A program made the translations under genes and the position numbers. From positions 2,304,166-2,368,165 of the forward strand of contig NZ_BMHO01000001.1 in the NCBI RefSeq assembly GCF_014640975.1: 64,000 nucleotides of DNA, written 5' to 3'. The notes beneath the pieces are model-generated. The model saw only the letters and a program-made list of their open reading frames with translations. It did not search any database and had not been told where the DNA came from. How positions within the stretch are numbered: position 1 is the first letter of the stretch; each line of letters begins with the position of its first letter. Of the stretch, positions 40,735 to 49,123 are shown one piece after another. This DNA is from Microbacterium faecale (lineage in GTDB: Bacteria; Actinomycetota; Actinomycetes; Actinomycetales; Microbacteriaceae).

Positions 40735-41757
40735 TTAGGCCACGTCGCCGTTGGATTCGCCGCGCGTCCCCTGATCGCGCTCCGCGGTCGCGCGGCGGAC
40801 TCCGTCTGCGGCTTTCTGCGCCTCGCGGGCACGCTTGCGGAGATTCTTGTCGGTGATCTCGCGGTCTCCGACGGATCCGGGAGTCCACAGCCGCTCGTCC
40901 TCGTCGCCGTAGCTGCGCTTCGAGGCGCGACGTTTGATCTCCGGCGGCACGCTCCCGTCGGCGAGTTTGCGCGCCGTGATGAGAAAACCCGTGTGCGCGA
41001 CCATGCGGTGATCCGGCCGCACGGCCAGACCGTCGACGTGCCACCCGCGCACCATCGTCTCGCTCGATTCGGGTTCGGTGAAGCTTCCCATCCCCCGCAG
41101 GAACTCGGCGATGCGACTGAGCTGCGTGGCCGTCGCGACATAGCACGTGACGACGCCGCCCGGCGCGAGCGCATCGCTGACGGCGGGCAGGACCTCCCAG
41201 GGCGCGAGCATGTCGAGCACAACACGGTCGACGGACCCGGCGGGTAACTCGCGCGGCAGCGCCTCCGCGAGGTCGCCGAGGTGGATCCGCCACTGCGGCG
41301 GGAGCTCGCCGAAGAACGTTTCGATGTTCGCGCGGGCGACCTCTGCGAAGTCCTCGCGTCTCTCGAACGAATGCAGGCGCCCGGTTTCGCCGACCGCGCG
41401 CAGCAGGCTTCCCGACAGAGCGCCGGATCCGACGCCCGCCTCGACGACGACCGCTCCGGGAAACACGTCGGCCTGCGCGATGATCTGCGCGGCGTCCTTC
41501 GGGTACACGATCGCCGCGCCGCGCGGCATCGACATCACGAAGTCGCGCAGCAGCGGCCGCAGGCACAGGTATTCGTGACCATCGCTGTTCGGGACGACCG
41601 AGCCGTCGTCGCGGCCGACGACGTCCTCGTGGCGGAGGACACCGAGGTGCGTGTGCAGCTCACCCTCCTCGCGCAGCGTGATCGTCTGCAGCTTGCCCTT
41701 CGGCCCGGTCAGCTGCACGCGGTCGCCGTAGCGGAAGGGTCCGCGAATCGGGGTCAC
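40735..41757 (-). CDS. trmI: tRNA (adenine58-N1)-methyltransferase TrmI
   Basis: TrmI methylates A58 in the tRNA T-loop. The 340-aa protein has an N-terminal beta-domain (RYGDRVQLTGPKGKLQTITL), the SAM fold (VVEAGVGSGALSGSLLRAVG, LHSFERREDFAEVARANI, VDRVVLDMLAPWEVL), and a basic C-terminal tail of about 70 residues. The GTG at 41757 overlaps the HAD gene stop as GTGA; the longer upstream frame is antisense-like and Arg-rich. In mycobacteria its downstream neighbours lead to the proteasome genes; here an FKBP gene follows at once. Confidence 0.93.
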   Translation of the reverse strand: MTPIRGPFRYGDRVQLTGPKGKLQTITLREEGELHTHLGVLRHEDVVGRDDGSVVPNSDGHEYLCLRPLLRDFVMSMPRGAAIVYPKDAAQIIAQADVFPGAVVVEAGVGSGALSGSLLRAVGETGRLHSFERREDFAEVARANIETFFGELPPQWRIHLGDLAEALPRELPAGSVDRVVLDMLAPWEVLPAVSDALAPGGVVTCYVATATQLSRIAEFLRGMGSFTEPESSETMVRGWHVDGLAVRPDHRMVAHTGFLITARKLADGSVPPEIKRRASKRSYGDEDERLWTPGSVGDREITDKNLRKRAREAQKAADGVRRATAERDQGTRGESNGDVA

Positions 41758-42443
41758 GCGCCCGTCCCGGAGTGCGCCGCTCGCCAGACGTCCGCGGCGT
41801 GGTCGAAGGTGCGCCCGGCGAGCGTGTCCCAGATCACGTCGGCGCCGAGGCCATCCAGGCCGATGAGGTTCGGCACGCCGATCGTGGCGGCGCCCGATGA
41901 CACCGCCGCCCGCAGGCCGGTCGGCGAGTCCTCGATGGCGACGCAGTCGCGAATGTCGACGTCGAGTGCGCGAGCTCCCGCGAGGTAGGGGTCCGGATAC
42001 GGTTTGGGTCGCTCGACGTCGTCGCCGCCGAAGATCACATCGAACGCGTCGAACTCGATGAGTCCTGCGACGTGAGCAGCCATCCGGTGGCGCGACATCG
42101 TCACGAGCGCTGTCTTCACGCCCCGTTCGCGCAGCTCGCGCAGGAATTCCCATGCTCCGGGACGGAACGGCACGCCGTTTTCGGTGAGCTGCTGCAGCAC
42201 GCTGTCGGTGAGGTAGTCGACGATCTCCGGCACGGCCATCTCCACACCGCGACCCTGGAGGATCCGCGCGGACCCCTCGAGGTCGTTGCCGATCAGCTGG
42301 AGGGCGTCCTCGTGCGTCCAGGTGCCGCCGAAGCGCTCGACGAGCGGCGTCTCAGCCGCCATCCAGTACGGTTCGGAGTCGATCAGCGTTCCATCCATGT
42401 CCCACAGGACGGCCTTCGGCCAGGCAGTGTCGGTGAAAGTCAC
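41754..42443 (-). CDS. HAD-superfamily hydrolase (phosphoglycolate phosphatase/beta-PGM-like)
   Basis: This 229-aa protein has motif I VLWDMDGTLIDSEPYW, motif II LVTMSRHRM, motif III Lys in ERPKPYPDPYLAG and motif IV CVAIEDSPTGLRAAVSSGA. The cap is the helical type I form. The substrate cannot be inferred. GTG 42443 is the first in-frame start and it overlaps trmI at its 3' end. A HAD phosphatase just upstream of trmI is a common actinobacterial arrangement. Confidence 0.9.
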   Translation of the reverse strand: MTFTDTAWPKAVLWDMDGTLIDSEPYWMAAETPLVERFGGTWTHEDALQLIGNDLEGSARILQGRGVEMAVPEIVDYLTDSVLQQLTENGVPFRPGAWEFLRELRERGVKTALVTMSRHRMAAHVAGLIEFDAFDVIFGGDDVERPKPYPDPYLAGARALDVDIRDCVAIEDSPTGLRAAVSSGAATIGVPNLIGLDGLGADVIWDTLAGRTFDHAADVWRAAHSGTGA

Positions 42444-42506
42444 CTCACCAGACTATGGGGTCCGTGATGGCGATAGCCTGGTGGGAATCGAGCAGGAGGG
42501 ACACGG

Positions 42507-43364
42507 GTGGACGACACGACACGAGATGCCCTCGGTCCGCGGATCGCGGTGGCCGCATTCGACGGGTGGAACGACGCGGGCGAGGCGGCCTCACACGCCA
42601 CGAGCGTGCTGCGCGAGTCGACCCCCAGCATCGAGGTCGCGTCGGTGGATCCGGAGCTCTTCTTCGACTATCAGTACACCCGGCCGTTCCTCCGCACCGA
42701 CGGCGAGGGGCGGCGCCACATCGACTGGCCCGAGGCCAGCCTGTATCGCCCTCGCGATGCGAACGGCTTCTGGACGCTGCGCGGCGTCGAACCGGCGCGC
42801 GCGTGGCGCAGCTTCACCTCGGAGTTCGTCGATGCGCTGCTGGCTGAGGATGTCACCGGCCTCATCGCGGTGGGCGCCATGATGAGCGACGTGCCGCACA
42901 CGCGTCCGATCGCCGTGCACGCCGTGAGCGAGAACGAGCTTCTCCGCGACCAGCTCGACATCGACCGCGGCCGCTACGAGGGCCCCACGGGGATCCTCGG
43001 CGTCCTCACCGATGCCACCGAGCGCGCGGGAATTCCGACGATGTCGCTGTGGGCGAGCGTGCCGCACTACGTCGCCGGCACGTCGCCGTCGCCGAAGGCG
43101 ACGCTCGCGCTGCTCGAGCGGCTCAGCGACCTCACGGCGCGCGAGATCGACCTCGGCTCGCTCCCGACCGAAGCCGCCGCGTGGGAAGCGACGGTCGATG
43201 CGGCCGCCGCGGACGACGACGAGATGACGGACTACATCCATCAGCTCGAGGAGACGCGCGACACATGGGACTCCCCCGACGCCTCGGGAGACGCGATCGC
43301 CCAGGCCTTCGAGAAGTACCTGCGGGGAGACGGCGGCGGCAAGGGCCGCCCCCCGCGCGGCTGA
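42507..43364 (+). CDS. PAC2-family protein (proteasome-assembly-chaperone fold)
   Basis: This 285-aa protein shows the PAC2 pattern: RIAVAAFDGWNDAGEAASHA, VDPELFFDYQYTRP, VTGLIAVGAMMSDVPHTRPI, GPTGILGVLTDATERAGIPTM (quoted in part) and SLWASVPHYVAGTSPSPKA. Actinobacterial PAC2 proteins are abundant but their job is not known; they occur with and without proteasomes. The GTG at 42507 has AGGAGGG upstream. It is divergent from the HAD gene and meets uppP tail to tail. Confidence 0.9.
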   Translation: MDDTTRDALGPRIAVAAFDGWNDAGEAASHATSVLRESTPSIEVASVDPELFFDYQYTRPFLRTDGEGRRHIDWPEASLYRPRDANGFWTLRGVEPARAWRSFTSEFVDALLAEDVTGLIAVGAMMSDVPHTRPIAVHAVSENELLRDQLDIDRGRYEGPTGILGVLTDATERAGIPTMSLWASVPHYVAGTSPSPKATLALLERLSDLTAREIDLGSLPTEAAAWEATVDAAAADDDEMTDYIHQLEETRDTWDSPDASGDAIAQAFEKYLRGDGGGKGRPPRG

Positions 43365-43368
43365 CGGG

Positions 43369-44202
43369 TCAGTACGCCGACAGCACGCCGGTGCCGAGCA
43401 GCACCATGATGACGGCGCCGAGAATGATCCGGTAGATCACGAACGGCATGAACGTGCCGCGTTCGAGATACCGCATCAGGTACGCGACGACGGCCCAGCC
43501 GACGAGGAACGCGGCGATTGTCGCCACGACCGTGCCACTCCACCCGTACGGGCCGAGGTCGTTCGTCTCCAGCCCGTGCTTGAGCTCGTACAGCCCGGAT
43601 CCGAACACTGCGGGAATCGCCATGAGGAAGGAGAACTCGGCGGCAGTTGTGCGCTTGTAGCCGAGCGCACGCGCGGCCGTGGTCGTCGCTCCCGAGCGCG
43701 AGACGCCGGGCACCAGCGCGAGGGCCTGAGCCGTGCCGATCATGATGCCGTGCGGGTACGTGACATCGGACATCTCACGGGTGCGCCGTGCGAAGCGGTC
43801 GGCGACGCCGAGGATCACGCCGAAGATGATCAGCACGATCGCCACGAGCCACAGGTTGCGGAACACGTCGCGGATGTAGTCCTGCAGTGTGAAGCCGAGC
43901 ACCCCGATCGGAATCGACGCGACGATGACGAGCCACCCCATCCGCGCGTCCGGGTCGTTGCGCGGGACCTTGCCCACGAGGGACTGTGCCCAGCGCCCGA
44001 TGATGCGCACGATCTTCGACCAGAAGTACACGAGGACGGCGACCTCGGTGCCGATCTGCGAGATCGCGGTGAAGGTGGCGCCGGGGTCGGCAGCAGACGG
44101 CAGGAACTCACCGACGATGCGCAGGTGCGCGCTCGACGAGATCGGAAGGAACTCGGTCAGCCCCTGGACGAGGCCCAGGACGATTGCCTCAATGATGTGC
44201 AT
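43369..44202 (-). CDS. uppP: undecaprenyl-diphosphatase
   Basis: UppP (BacA) recycles the C55 lipid carrier for peptidoglycan synthesis and gives bacitracin tolerance when abundant. The 277-aa protein has about eight membrane segments and both active-site motifs: GLTEFLPISSSAHLRI near the N-terminus and LVPGVSRSGATTTAARALG in the middle. The start is ATG at 44202. It lies 19 bp downstream of the M20 peptidase gene. Confidence 0.96.
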   Translation of the reverse strand: MHIIEAIVLGLVQGLTEFLPISSSAHLRIVGEFLPSAADPGATFTAISQIGTEVAVLVYFWSKIVRIIGRWAQSLVGKVPRNDPDARMGWLVIVASIPIGVLGFTLQDYIRDVFRNLWLVAIVLIIFGVILGVADRFARRTREMSDVTYPHGIMIGTAQALALVPGVSRSGATTTAARALGYKRTTAAEFSFLMAIPAVFGSGLYELKHGLETNDLGPYGWSGTVVATIAAFLVGWAVVAYLMRYLERGTFMPFVIYRIILGAVIMVLLGTGVLSAY

Positions 44203-44221
44203 TCTCGTGCTTTCTGGAGTG

Positions 44222-45526
44222 TCAACAGGTGCGGATCAGGTCGGTCAGGACCCGCTGGCCGAAATCGAGCGCGTCGAGCGTCACCCGCTCATCCACGCCG
44301 TGGAACATGCCGGTGAAGTCGAGCTCGCGCGGCAGCTTCAGCGGCGCGAAGCCATAGCCGGTGATGCCGAGCGCGGCAAGAGACTTATTGTCGGTGCCGG
44401 CACCGAGCAGGTACGGCAGGACGGGGACGCCGGGGTCGTGCACGCCGATCGCGGCAACCATCCGCTCAACCAGCTCCCCTTCGAACGGCGCCTCGAGACC
44501 GATGTCGCGGTGGAAGATGTCGATCTGAACGTCATCACCCACGAGCGTCCGCAATTCGGCGAGCACACGATCCTCGGTCCCGGGCAGCACGCGTACGTCG
44601 AGCGTCGCCTCCGCCGCGTCGGGGATCACGTTGTGCTTGTATCCGGAGGTGAACCCCGTGGGGTTCGCCGTCGTGCGCCATGTCGAGGCGAGGAAGGCTT
44701 CGGCGGGACCCGCCATCGCCGCGATCTCGTCTGGATCCTCGGCGTCGGATCCGCAGATCCCACGCATCCCGTCCAGGAGCGCCCGCGTCGTGTCCGTGAG
44801 CTCAACGGGCCAGGTGCGCGAGCCGATCCGCTCGACCGCTCGCGCCAGTCGGGTCACGGCGTTGTCGGCATGCAGGCGACTGCCGTGTCCCGCTCGACCG
44901 CTCGCGCGAAGCGTGATCCACATCAGCGCCTTTTCGCCGACCTGCAGCAGATAGGCCGACTTATCGCCGACGGGGATGGAGTACCCGCCGACCTCGCTGA
45001 TCGCCTCGGTCGCGCCGCGGAACCATTCGGGGCGGTGCCGGACGACCTGCGCGGACCCCTCGACACCGCCGTTCTCTTCGTCGGCGAAGAAGACGAGGAT
45101 CAGATCACGGCGCGGCCGCTCGCCCGCACGGAGCATGCCGGCGACCGCGGTGAGGATCATCGCGTCCATGTTCTTCATGTCGACCGCGCCACGGCCCCAC
45201 AGCATGCCGTCGATGATCTCGCCGGCGAACGGATCGACCGACCAGTCCTCGGAGATCGCCGGCACGACGTCGAGGTGTCCGTGGAGCACGAGGGCGGGGC
45301 GGGTCGGATCGATGCCCTCCACGCGCGCCATCACATTCGTGCGACGTGGGAACGCCTCGTAATAGTGGGGCTCGAGGCCGAGAGTTTCGAGATACGCACC
45401 AACGTATTCCGCGGCCTCGCGCTCGCCCTTCGCCCTGCCGCCCCCGTAGTTGGTGGTGTCGATGCGGATGAGGTCGCGCGCGACGCGCGCCACCTCGGCC
45501 AGGCTCTCTTGGGGCATGGATGACAC
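44222..45526 (-). CDS. M20-family metallo-hydrolase (peptidase/deacylase)
   Basis: This 434-aa cytosolic zinc hydrolase has metal ligands in LVLHGHLDVVPA (His, Asp), GRGAVDMKNM, the catalytic/ligand FFADEENGG pair of Glu, and a C-terminal His in GMFHGVDERV. The lid/dimerisation domain is intact (RAGHGSRLHADNAVTRLARA). It probably cleaves a dipeptide or N-acyl amino acid. The GTG at 45526 and the ATG at 45517 are both possible starts and neither has a clear ribosome site. Confidence 0.9.
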   Translation of the reverse strand: MSSMPQESLAEVARVARDLIRIDTTNYGGGRAKGEREAAEYVGAYLETLGLEPHYYEAFPRRTNVMARVEGIDPTRPALVLHGHLDVVPAISEDWSVDPFAGEIIDGMLWGRGAVDMKNMDAMILTAVAGMLRAGERPRRDLILVFFADEENGGVEGSAQVVRHRPEWFRGATEAISEVGGYSIPVGDKSAYLLQVGEKALMWITLRASGRAGHGSRLHADNAVTRLARAVERIGSRTWPVELTDTTRALLDGMRGICGSDAEDPDEIAAMAGPAEAFLASTWRTTANPTGFTSGYKHNVIPDAAEATLDVRVLPGTEDRVLAELRTLVGDDVQIDIFHRDIGLEAPFEGELVERMVAAIGVHDPGVPVLPYLLGAGTDNKSLAALGITGYGFAPLKLPRELDFTGMFHGVDERVTLDALDFGQRVLTDLIRTC

Positions 45527-45592
45527 GCTACCGGGACGAGCCGGGACGTCCCTGCGCGGCGGGCCGCATCCGAGCGATTCGCGCTCGCGTCA

Positions 45593-46453
45593 TCAGGCTC
45601 GGCGCGCGGCGTCGCCGGGTTCCGGGTCGAAGATCTGGCCGATCGGCTCGCGCTTCTCGGCCTGGAACGCGTCTTCGACGCGTCCCGCCGCCCAGTACGC
45701 CGACAGCGACAGGACGGAGCGGTCGATCCCCCACTCCTTGTGGAGTAGCGGACGAAGCCGCTTCATCGCGCCGCGCTCACCGTGCGCGAAGACGTCGACG
45801 TTCGCCGTCGGCGCGGCGAGCGCTTCGACGGCCGCGACGAGCACGGATCCGTGCGGCGTACCGTCGCGGTGAAGCCAGCGCACCTCGACGCCCGCGGGCG
45901 CTGCGAACGGGATCTCGTCGTCGGGGGATCCGACTTCGATGAGCGCGAGTCCGCGGGCGTCGACGTGCAGCGTTTCGATCGCCGCCGCGATCGCGGGAAG
46001 CGCGGCGTCGTCGCCGAAGAACAGGTGCTCGTCGGCGTCGGGGCTCGGCGTGTAGTTTCCGCCGGGCCCGGAGAAGCACACCCAGTCACCCGGCGCCGCT
46101 GTCGCCGCCCAGGGGCCGGCGACTCCCTCATCGCCGTGTACGACGAAGTCGATCGCGATCGTGCGCGCGTCGCGGTCGATGCTCCGCACGGTGTAGGTGC
46201 GCTGGCTCGGCATGTCGTCCGGCGCCAGCTCGGCACGGAGCGCGTCGAGATCGTATGGCGGGGTGAGGCCGAGTTCGGGCTTCGCGAACAGCATCTTGAT
46301 GTAGAGGTCGGTGCTGTGCCGCTCTGCCGCGGCGTCGGCGAACTCATCGAACTCGTCACCGCCGATGACGACACGCACCATGTGCGGCGACAGCCACACG
46401 CTCTCGACGACCTGGAAGGTGTACTGGCGGCGCGGCTTCTTCGGTGATGACAT
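45593..46453 (-). CDS. siderophore-interacting protein family FAD-binding ferric reductase
   Basis: This 286-aa SIP-family flavoprotein has the FAD-binding segment MPSQRTYTVRSIDRDARTI, the GPWAATAAPGDWVCFSGPGG loop and a C-terminal NAD(P)H domain (HLFFGDDAALPAIAAAIETL, VLSLSAYWAAGRVEDAFQ). Such enzymes release iron from ferric siderophores by reduction. I prefer ATG 46453 because GGAGG lies nine bases before it; ATG 46462 has no space for a ribosome site. A DtxR/IdeR-like half-palindrome lies just upstream. Confidence 0.9.
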   Translation of the reverse strand: MSSPKKPRRQYTFQVVESVWLSPHMVRVVIGGDEFDEFADAAAERHSTDLYIKMLFAKPELGLTPPYDLDALRAELAPDDMPSQRTYTVRSIDRDARTIAIDFVVHGDEGVAGPWAATAAPGDWVCFSGPGGNYTPSPDADEHLFFGDDAALPAIAAAIETLHVDARGLALIEVGSPDDEIPFAAPAGVEVRWLHRDGTPHGSVLVAAVEALAAPTANVDVFAHGERGAMKRLRPLLHKEWGIDRSVLSLSAYWAAGRVEDAFQAEKREPIGQIFDPEPGDAARRA

Positions 46454-46478
46454 GCCCCTCATCCTCCCACGGATTTAG

Positions 46479-46492
46479 TTAGGTGACCCTCA
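46479..46492 (-). promoter_or_regulatory. possible DtxR/IdeR-type iron box upstream of the SIP gene
   Basis: TGAGGGTCACCTAA (minus strand) matches 11 of 14 positions of the right-hand part of the actinobacterial iron box (TTAGGCTAACCTAA). It sits 17-30 bp before the upstream ATG, where a bound repressor would block transcription. This is a visual match only, and the left half is weak. Confidence 0.4.
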
Positions 46493-46512
46493 CTCGCCGA
46501 CCTGCGCCCCGG

Positions 46513-46734
46513 TTACCCGATACGGGGAAACGGCTCGGTCGAGAACAGCACCTCCACCGGGACCTCGAAGTACGCCGCGATCCGAAGGGCCAGGTAGAGG
46601 CTCGGGCTGTACTCCCCGCGCTCGAGGTAGCCGACGGTCTGATAGTGCACGTCGAGCGCCTCCGCGAGCTCGCGGCGCGACACCTTGCGCTCGGCGCGCA
46701 GCATCGCGATGCGGTTGTGCACGCTCTCGGCCAC
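46513..46734 (-). CDS. small XRE-family HTH transcriptional regulator
   Basis: This 73-aa protein is almost entirely one Cro/C1-type helix-turn-helix (IAMLRAERKVSRRELAEAL, HYQTVGYLERGEYSPSL, ALRIAAYFEVPVEVLF), as in the YozG-like group. GTG 46734 starts 6 bp after the stop of the ABC permease gene, so it is the third gene of the exporter operon. It may control that operon through the dyad upstream of the ATPase gene. Confidence 0.88.
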   Translation of the reverse strand: MAESVHNRIAMLRAERKVSRRELAEALDVHYQTVGYLERGEYSPSLYLALRIAAYFEVPVEVLFSTEPFPRIG

Positions 46735-46740
46735 GCCGCG

Positions 46741-47628
46741 TTACACCCCCCACTGCTGCTGCACATCGCGGCGGCGTGCGGCGAGCGTCGAGCCCGACTC
46801 CCGGCGCGCCATCCGGCTGAGCAGCTTCGGTGCGAGCGAAAGCCCGACGATCGCCCAGACGCCCAGCACGACGAAGACCCACTCGAGACGCCAGGATCCG
46901 GCAATCTCGACCGCGGCGGTCTCACCGGGCAGCAACGACGCGCGCAGGCCGAGGCCGTACCAGTACAGCGGGAACACCTGCGCGATGCCCTGCACCCACC
47001 CGGGCAGGGCGACAAGGGGATAGAAGATGCCCGAGATTCCGATGAGCCCCATGACGGGAAGCATCACCAACCCCATGTGCTTCGGGTTCGAGATGAGGGC
47101 GCCGAGAACCGCGCCGATCGCCATCGTCGAGGCCATTCCGAGCACGAGCACGGCAGTGAAAAGAAGCCAGCGCAGCGGCGAGACGAACTCGAGCCCGTCG
47201 AACACGATCAGGCCGACCACGAGCATGAGTACGGCCGCGGCGAGATTCGTGAGGATGTTCGCGACCATTTCGCCGACCAGATACCCGGTCGTTCCCCCGG
47301 GCACGGACTTCGACCGGAGGAGGGTCCCGTTGGTGCGGTCCATCGACAGCACGCCCACGATGCCCATCGTGCTGCCGAACAGGACCGACATCGCGATCAC
47401 GCCCGGGAGGCCCATCGATCCGAGGTCCACGCCGGCGCCCGCGAAATCACCGTTCGACATCACCACCAGCACGGTGATCATGACGCCCATCATCACGAGT
47501 GTGCCGAAGATCTCGCCGGGGGTCGTCAGTTGGATGCGCGCCGACGTCAGGCCGCGGCGCACGCCCGTCCGGTAGGCGTTGACGGTGGGGTTGCTGCGCG
47601 GCACTCGCCGCTCGATCACGTCGCTCAT
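46741..47628 (-). CDS. ABC-2 type transporter permease
   Basis: This 295-aa protein has six predicted membrane segments (LVMMGVMITVLVVMS, VIAMSVLFGSTMGIVGVL, LAAAVLMLVVGLIVF, LLFTAVLVLGMASTMAIGAV, LVMLPVMGLIGISGIFYPL and a last C-terminal one). An amphipathic N-terminal stretch precedes them, which is the ABC-2 exporter layout. The substrate is unknown; drug, lipid or peptide are all possible. The ATG at 47628 overlaps the ATPase stop as ATGA. Confidence 0.92.
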   Translation of the reverse strand: MSDVIERRVPRSNPTVNAYRTGVRRGLTSARIQLTTPGEIFGTLVMMGVMITVLVVMSNGDFAGAGVDLGSMGLPGVIAMSVLFGSTMGIVGVLSMDRTNGTLLRSKSVPGGTTGYLVGEMVANILTNLAAAVLMLVVGLIVFDGLEFVSPLRWLLFTAVLVLGMASTMAIGAVLGALISNPKHMGLVMLPVMGLIGISGIFYPLVALPGWVQGIAQVFPLYWYGLGLRASLLPGETAAVEIAGSWRLEWVFVVLGVWAIVGLSLAPKLLSRMARRESGSTLAARRRDVQQQWGV

Positions 47629-48548
47629 GAACCGACCTCCTCGAAATGCGTCGTGGACACGTCTCGCCCGGCCTCGAACTCCTCGACGAGCGAGAGGTAG
47701 GCGTCTTCGAGGGTCGCCCGGCGGATCTGCAGATCGCGGACGGAGTCATCGTGCATCAACAGGTCACGGACGAACTGCGTCGAGCCCTCCGCGGCGTGCA
47801 GGTGCCGCTGTCCTCCGGAGATCCAGCTGATCTCGGCCGTGCGCGAGGCCGAGCTGGTCAGCTCGAGCGGCGAGCCGTCGGCGATGATGCGGCCGCCCGC
47901 GAGAATCACGATGCGGCTCGCGAGAGCCTCCGCCTCGGCGAGATCGTGGGTCGTGAGCATGATCGTCACGCCATCGATATCGCTCAGGCGATGCACGAGA
48001 TCGTGAAAGTCACGACGGGCTCGCGGGTCGAAGCCGGTCGTCGGCTCGTCGAGGAAGAGCAGGGACGGCCGACCGATGACGGCGAGCGCCACGTCCAGGC
48101 GCCGACGCTGGCCGCCCGAGAGGGACTGCAGCTTCTGGTTCGCCTGCTCGGTCAGACCGACGACATCGAGGAGGTCGTCCACAGGCCAGGGGTCGACGTA
48201 CGGCCGGTAGTAGTTCGACATGTGGCGCAACAACTGGCGCGGCCGCCACTTGCCGTGGTCGCTCGACGACTGCAACACGATGCCGATCTGCGAACGCCAC
48301 CCATCGTCGCCGTGCGCGGGATCTGCGCCCAACACGGAGACGGTGCCGGCGGTGGGCCTCCGGAAGCCCTCGAGGATCTCGATCGTCGTGCTCTTGCCGG
48401 CACCGTTCGGGCCGAGCATCGCGACGATCTCGTCGCGCCGGATCTCGAGATCGACGCCGTCGAGCACGACCTTGTCGCCGTAACGCATCCGCAAGTCGGA
48501 CACCGAGATGATCGGCGCGCCGTGCGGCGTTGACGGTGCAGTACTCAC
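47625..48548 (-). CDS. ABC exporter ATP-binding protein
   Basis: This 307-aa nucleotide-binding subunit has Walker A (LGPNGAGKSTTIEIL), signature (LSGGQRRRLDVALAV), Walker B (LLFLDEPTTGFDPRARRDF) and the switch His (MLTTHDLAEAEAL). The last 80 residues resemble the C-terminal extension of DrrA/CcmA-type exporters. The start is GTG at 48548 with GAGGTG upstream. It leads the ATPase-permease-HTH operon, behind a clear dyad. Confidence 0.93.
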   Translation of the reverse strand: MSTAPSTPHGAPIISVSDLRMRYGDKVVLDGVDLEIRRDEIVAMLGPNGAGKSTTIEILEGFRRPTAGTVSVLGADPAHGDDGWRSQIGIVLQSSSDHGKWRPRQLLRHMSNYYRPYVDPWPVDDLLDVVGLTEQANQKLQSLSGGQRRRLDVALAVIGRPSLLFLDEPTTGFDPRARRDFHDLVHRLSDIDGVTIMLTTHDLAEAEALASRIVILAGGRIIADGSPLELTSSASRTAEISWISGGQRHLHAAEGSTQFVRDLLMHDDSVRDLQIRRATLEDAYLSLVEEFEAGRDVSTTHFEEVGS

Positions 48549-48568
48549 TATTCACCTCGCTAGATAGT

Positions 48569-48606
48569 CACAACAATATGTAGCAGACATACTACATACG
48601 GTTGTG
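48569..48606. promoter_or_regulatory. 38-bp dyad operator upstream of the ABC exporter operon
   Basis: The dyad reads CACAAC-n2-TATGTAG-n8-CTACATA-n2-GTTGTG: two nested perfect arms with equal spacing on both sides, in an unusually A/T-rich patch. It lies 21 bp upstream of the ATPase GTG. The form fits a dimeric or double-dimer repressor site. The XRE protein at the end of the operon is the obvious candidate ligand; this is inferred. Confidence 0.65.
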
Positions 48607-48647
48607 TGAGTACGCACCCTCGACGGCGCGATCGATCGCGGCCGCAA

Positions 48648-49025
48648 TCAGGCGGCGGTTGGTTCCCCCGGCTTCAGTGGGCGCACGCGGACTGCCGACA
48701 GCGCGTCGCTGTACGACACGTTCGCCACGGCCTTCCACCCGTACGCGGCGACCTGTTTCCAGAGTGTGTCGCGATTGACGCTGGAGGCGCCGCCCTTGGC
48801 GTAGACGAACCAGACGACCCGCGTCGCGGCGAGCGCGCCGCGATGCGCCGTCATCACCTCGTCGACCTGGGCCGAGGTGTCGACGAACGCGACGGCGACG
48901 TCCGCGGATCCGAGGTCCTCCGCGAACGTGACGTCCTCGGCTATCGGCTCCGGGTGCTCGGGCGGCCACTTCCACGTCGTGGAATCGGGCTTGATCTGCA
49001 GCTTCTTCGCAATGTCAGTGCTCAT
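48648..49025 (-). CDS. small conserved actinobacterial protein (DUF3052-like)
   Basis: This 125-aa soluble protein contains LQIKPDSTTWKWPPEHPEPI, then ADVAVAFVDTSAQVDEVM, VVWFVYAKGGASSVNRDTLW and a terminal VRVRPLKPGE. The layout (an IKPG-like start, an acidic middle and a W-x-x-Y-x-K-G segment) resembles the DUF3052/YdeI-related small proteins of actinobacteria. No function is known. The start is ATG at 49025. A longer open frame upstream is antisense-like within the acyl-CoA dehydrogenase region and is rejected. Confidence 0.7.
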   Translation of the reverse strand: MSTDIAKKLQIKPDSTTWKWPPEHPEPIAEDVTFAEDLGSADVAVAFVDTSAQVDEVMTAHRGALAATRVVWFVYAKGGASSVNRDTLWKQVAAYGWKAVANVSYSDALSAVRVRPLKPGEPTAA

Positions 49026-49040
49026 CGCTCTCCGGTCCCG

Positions 49041-49070
49041 TCCGGAACGCCGCGCTCTCGGCGCTCCGGA
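49041..49070 (-). terminator. hairpin terminator after the leucine-catabolism operon
   Basis: A 12-bp stem with one mismatch (TCCGGAACGCCG against CGGCGCTCCGGA) has a 6-nt loop and lies about 54 bp past the acyl-CoA dehydrogenase stop. No T-run follows. It is called from position and stem strength. Confidence 0.55.
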
Positions 49071-49123
49071 CTCATCCTGCCCGCGACCCGAACCGCCCAC
49101 AAGGTCGTGTCTCGCGTTGTGGC

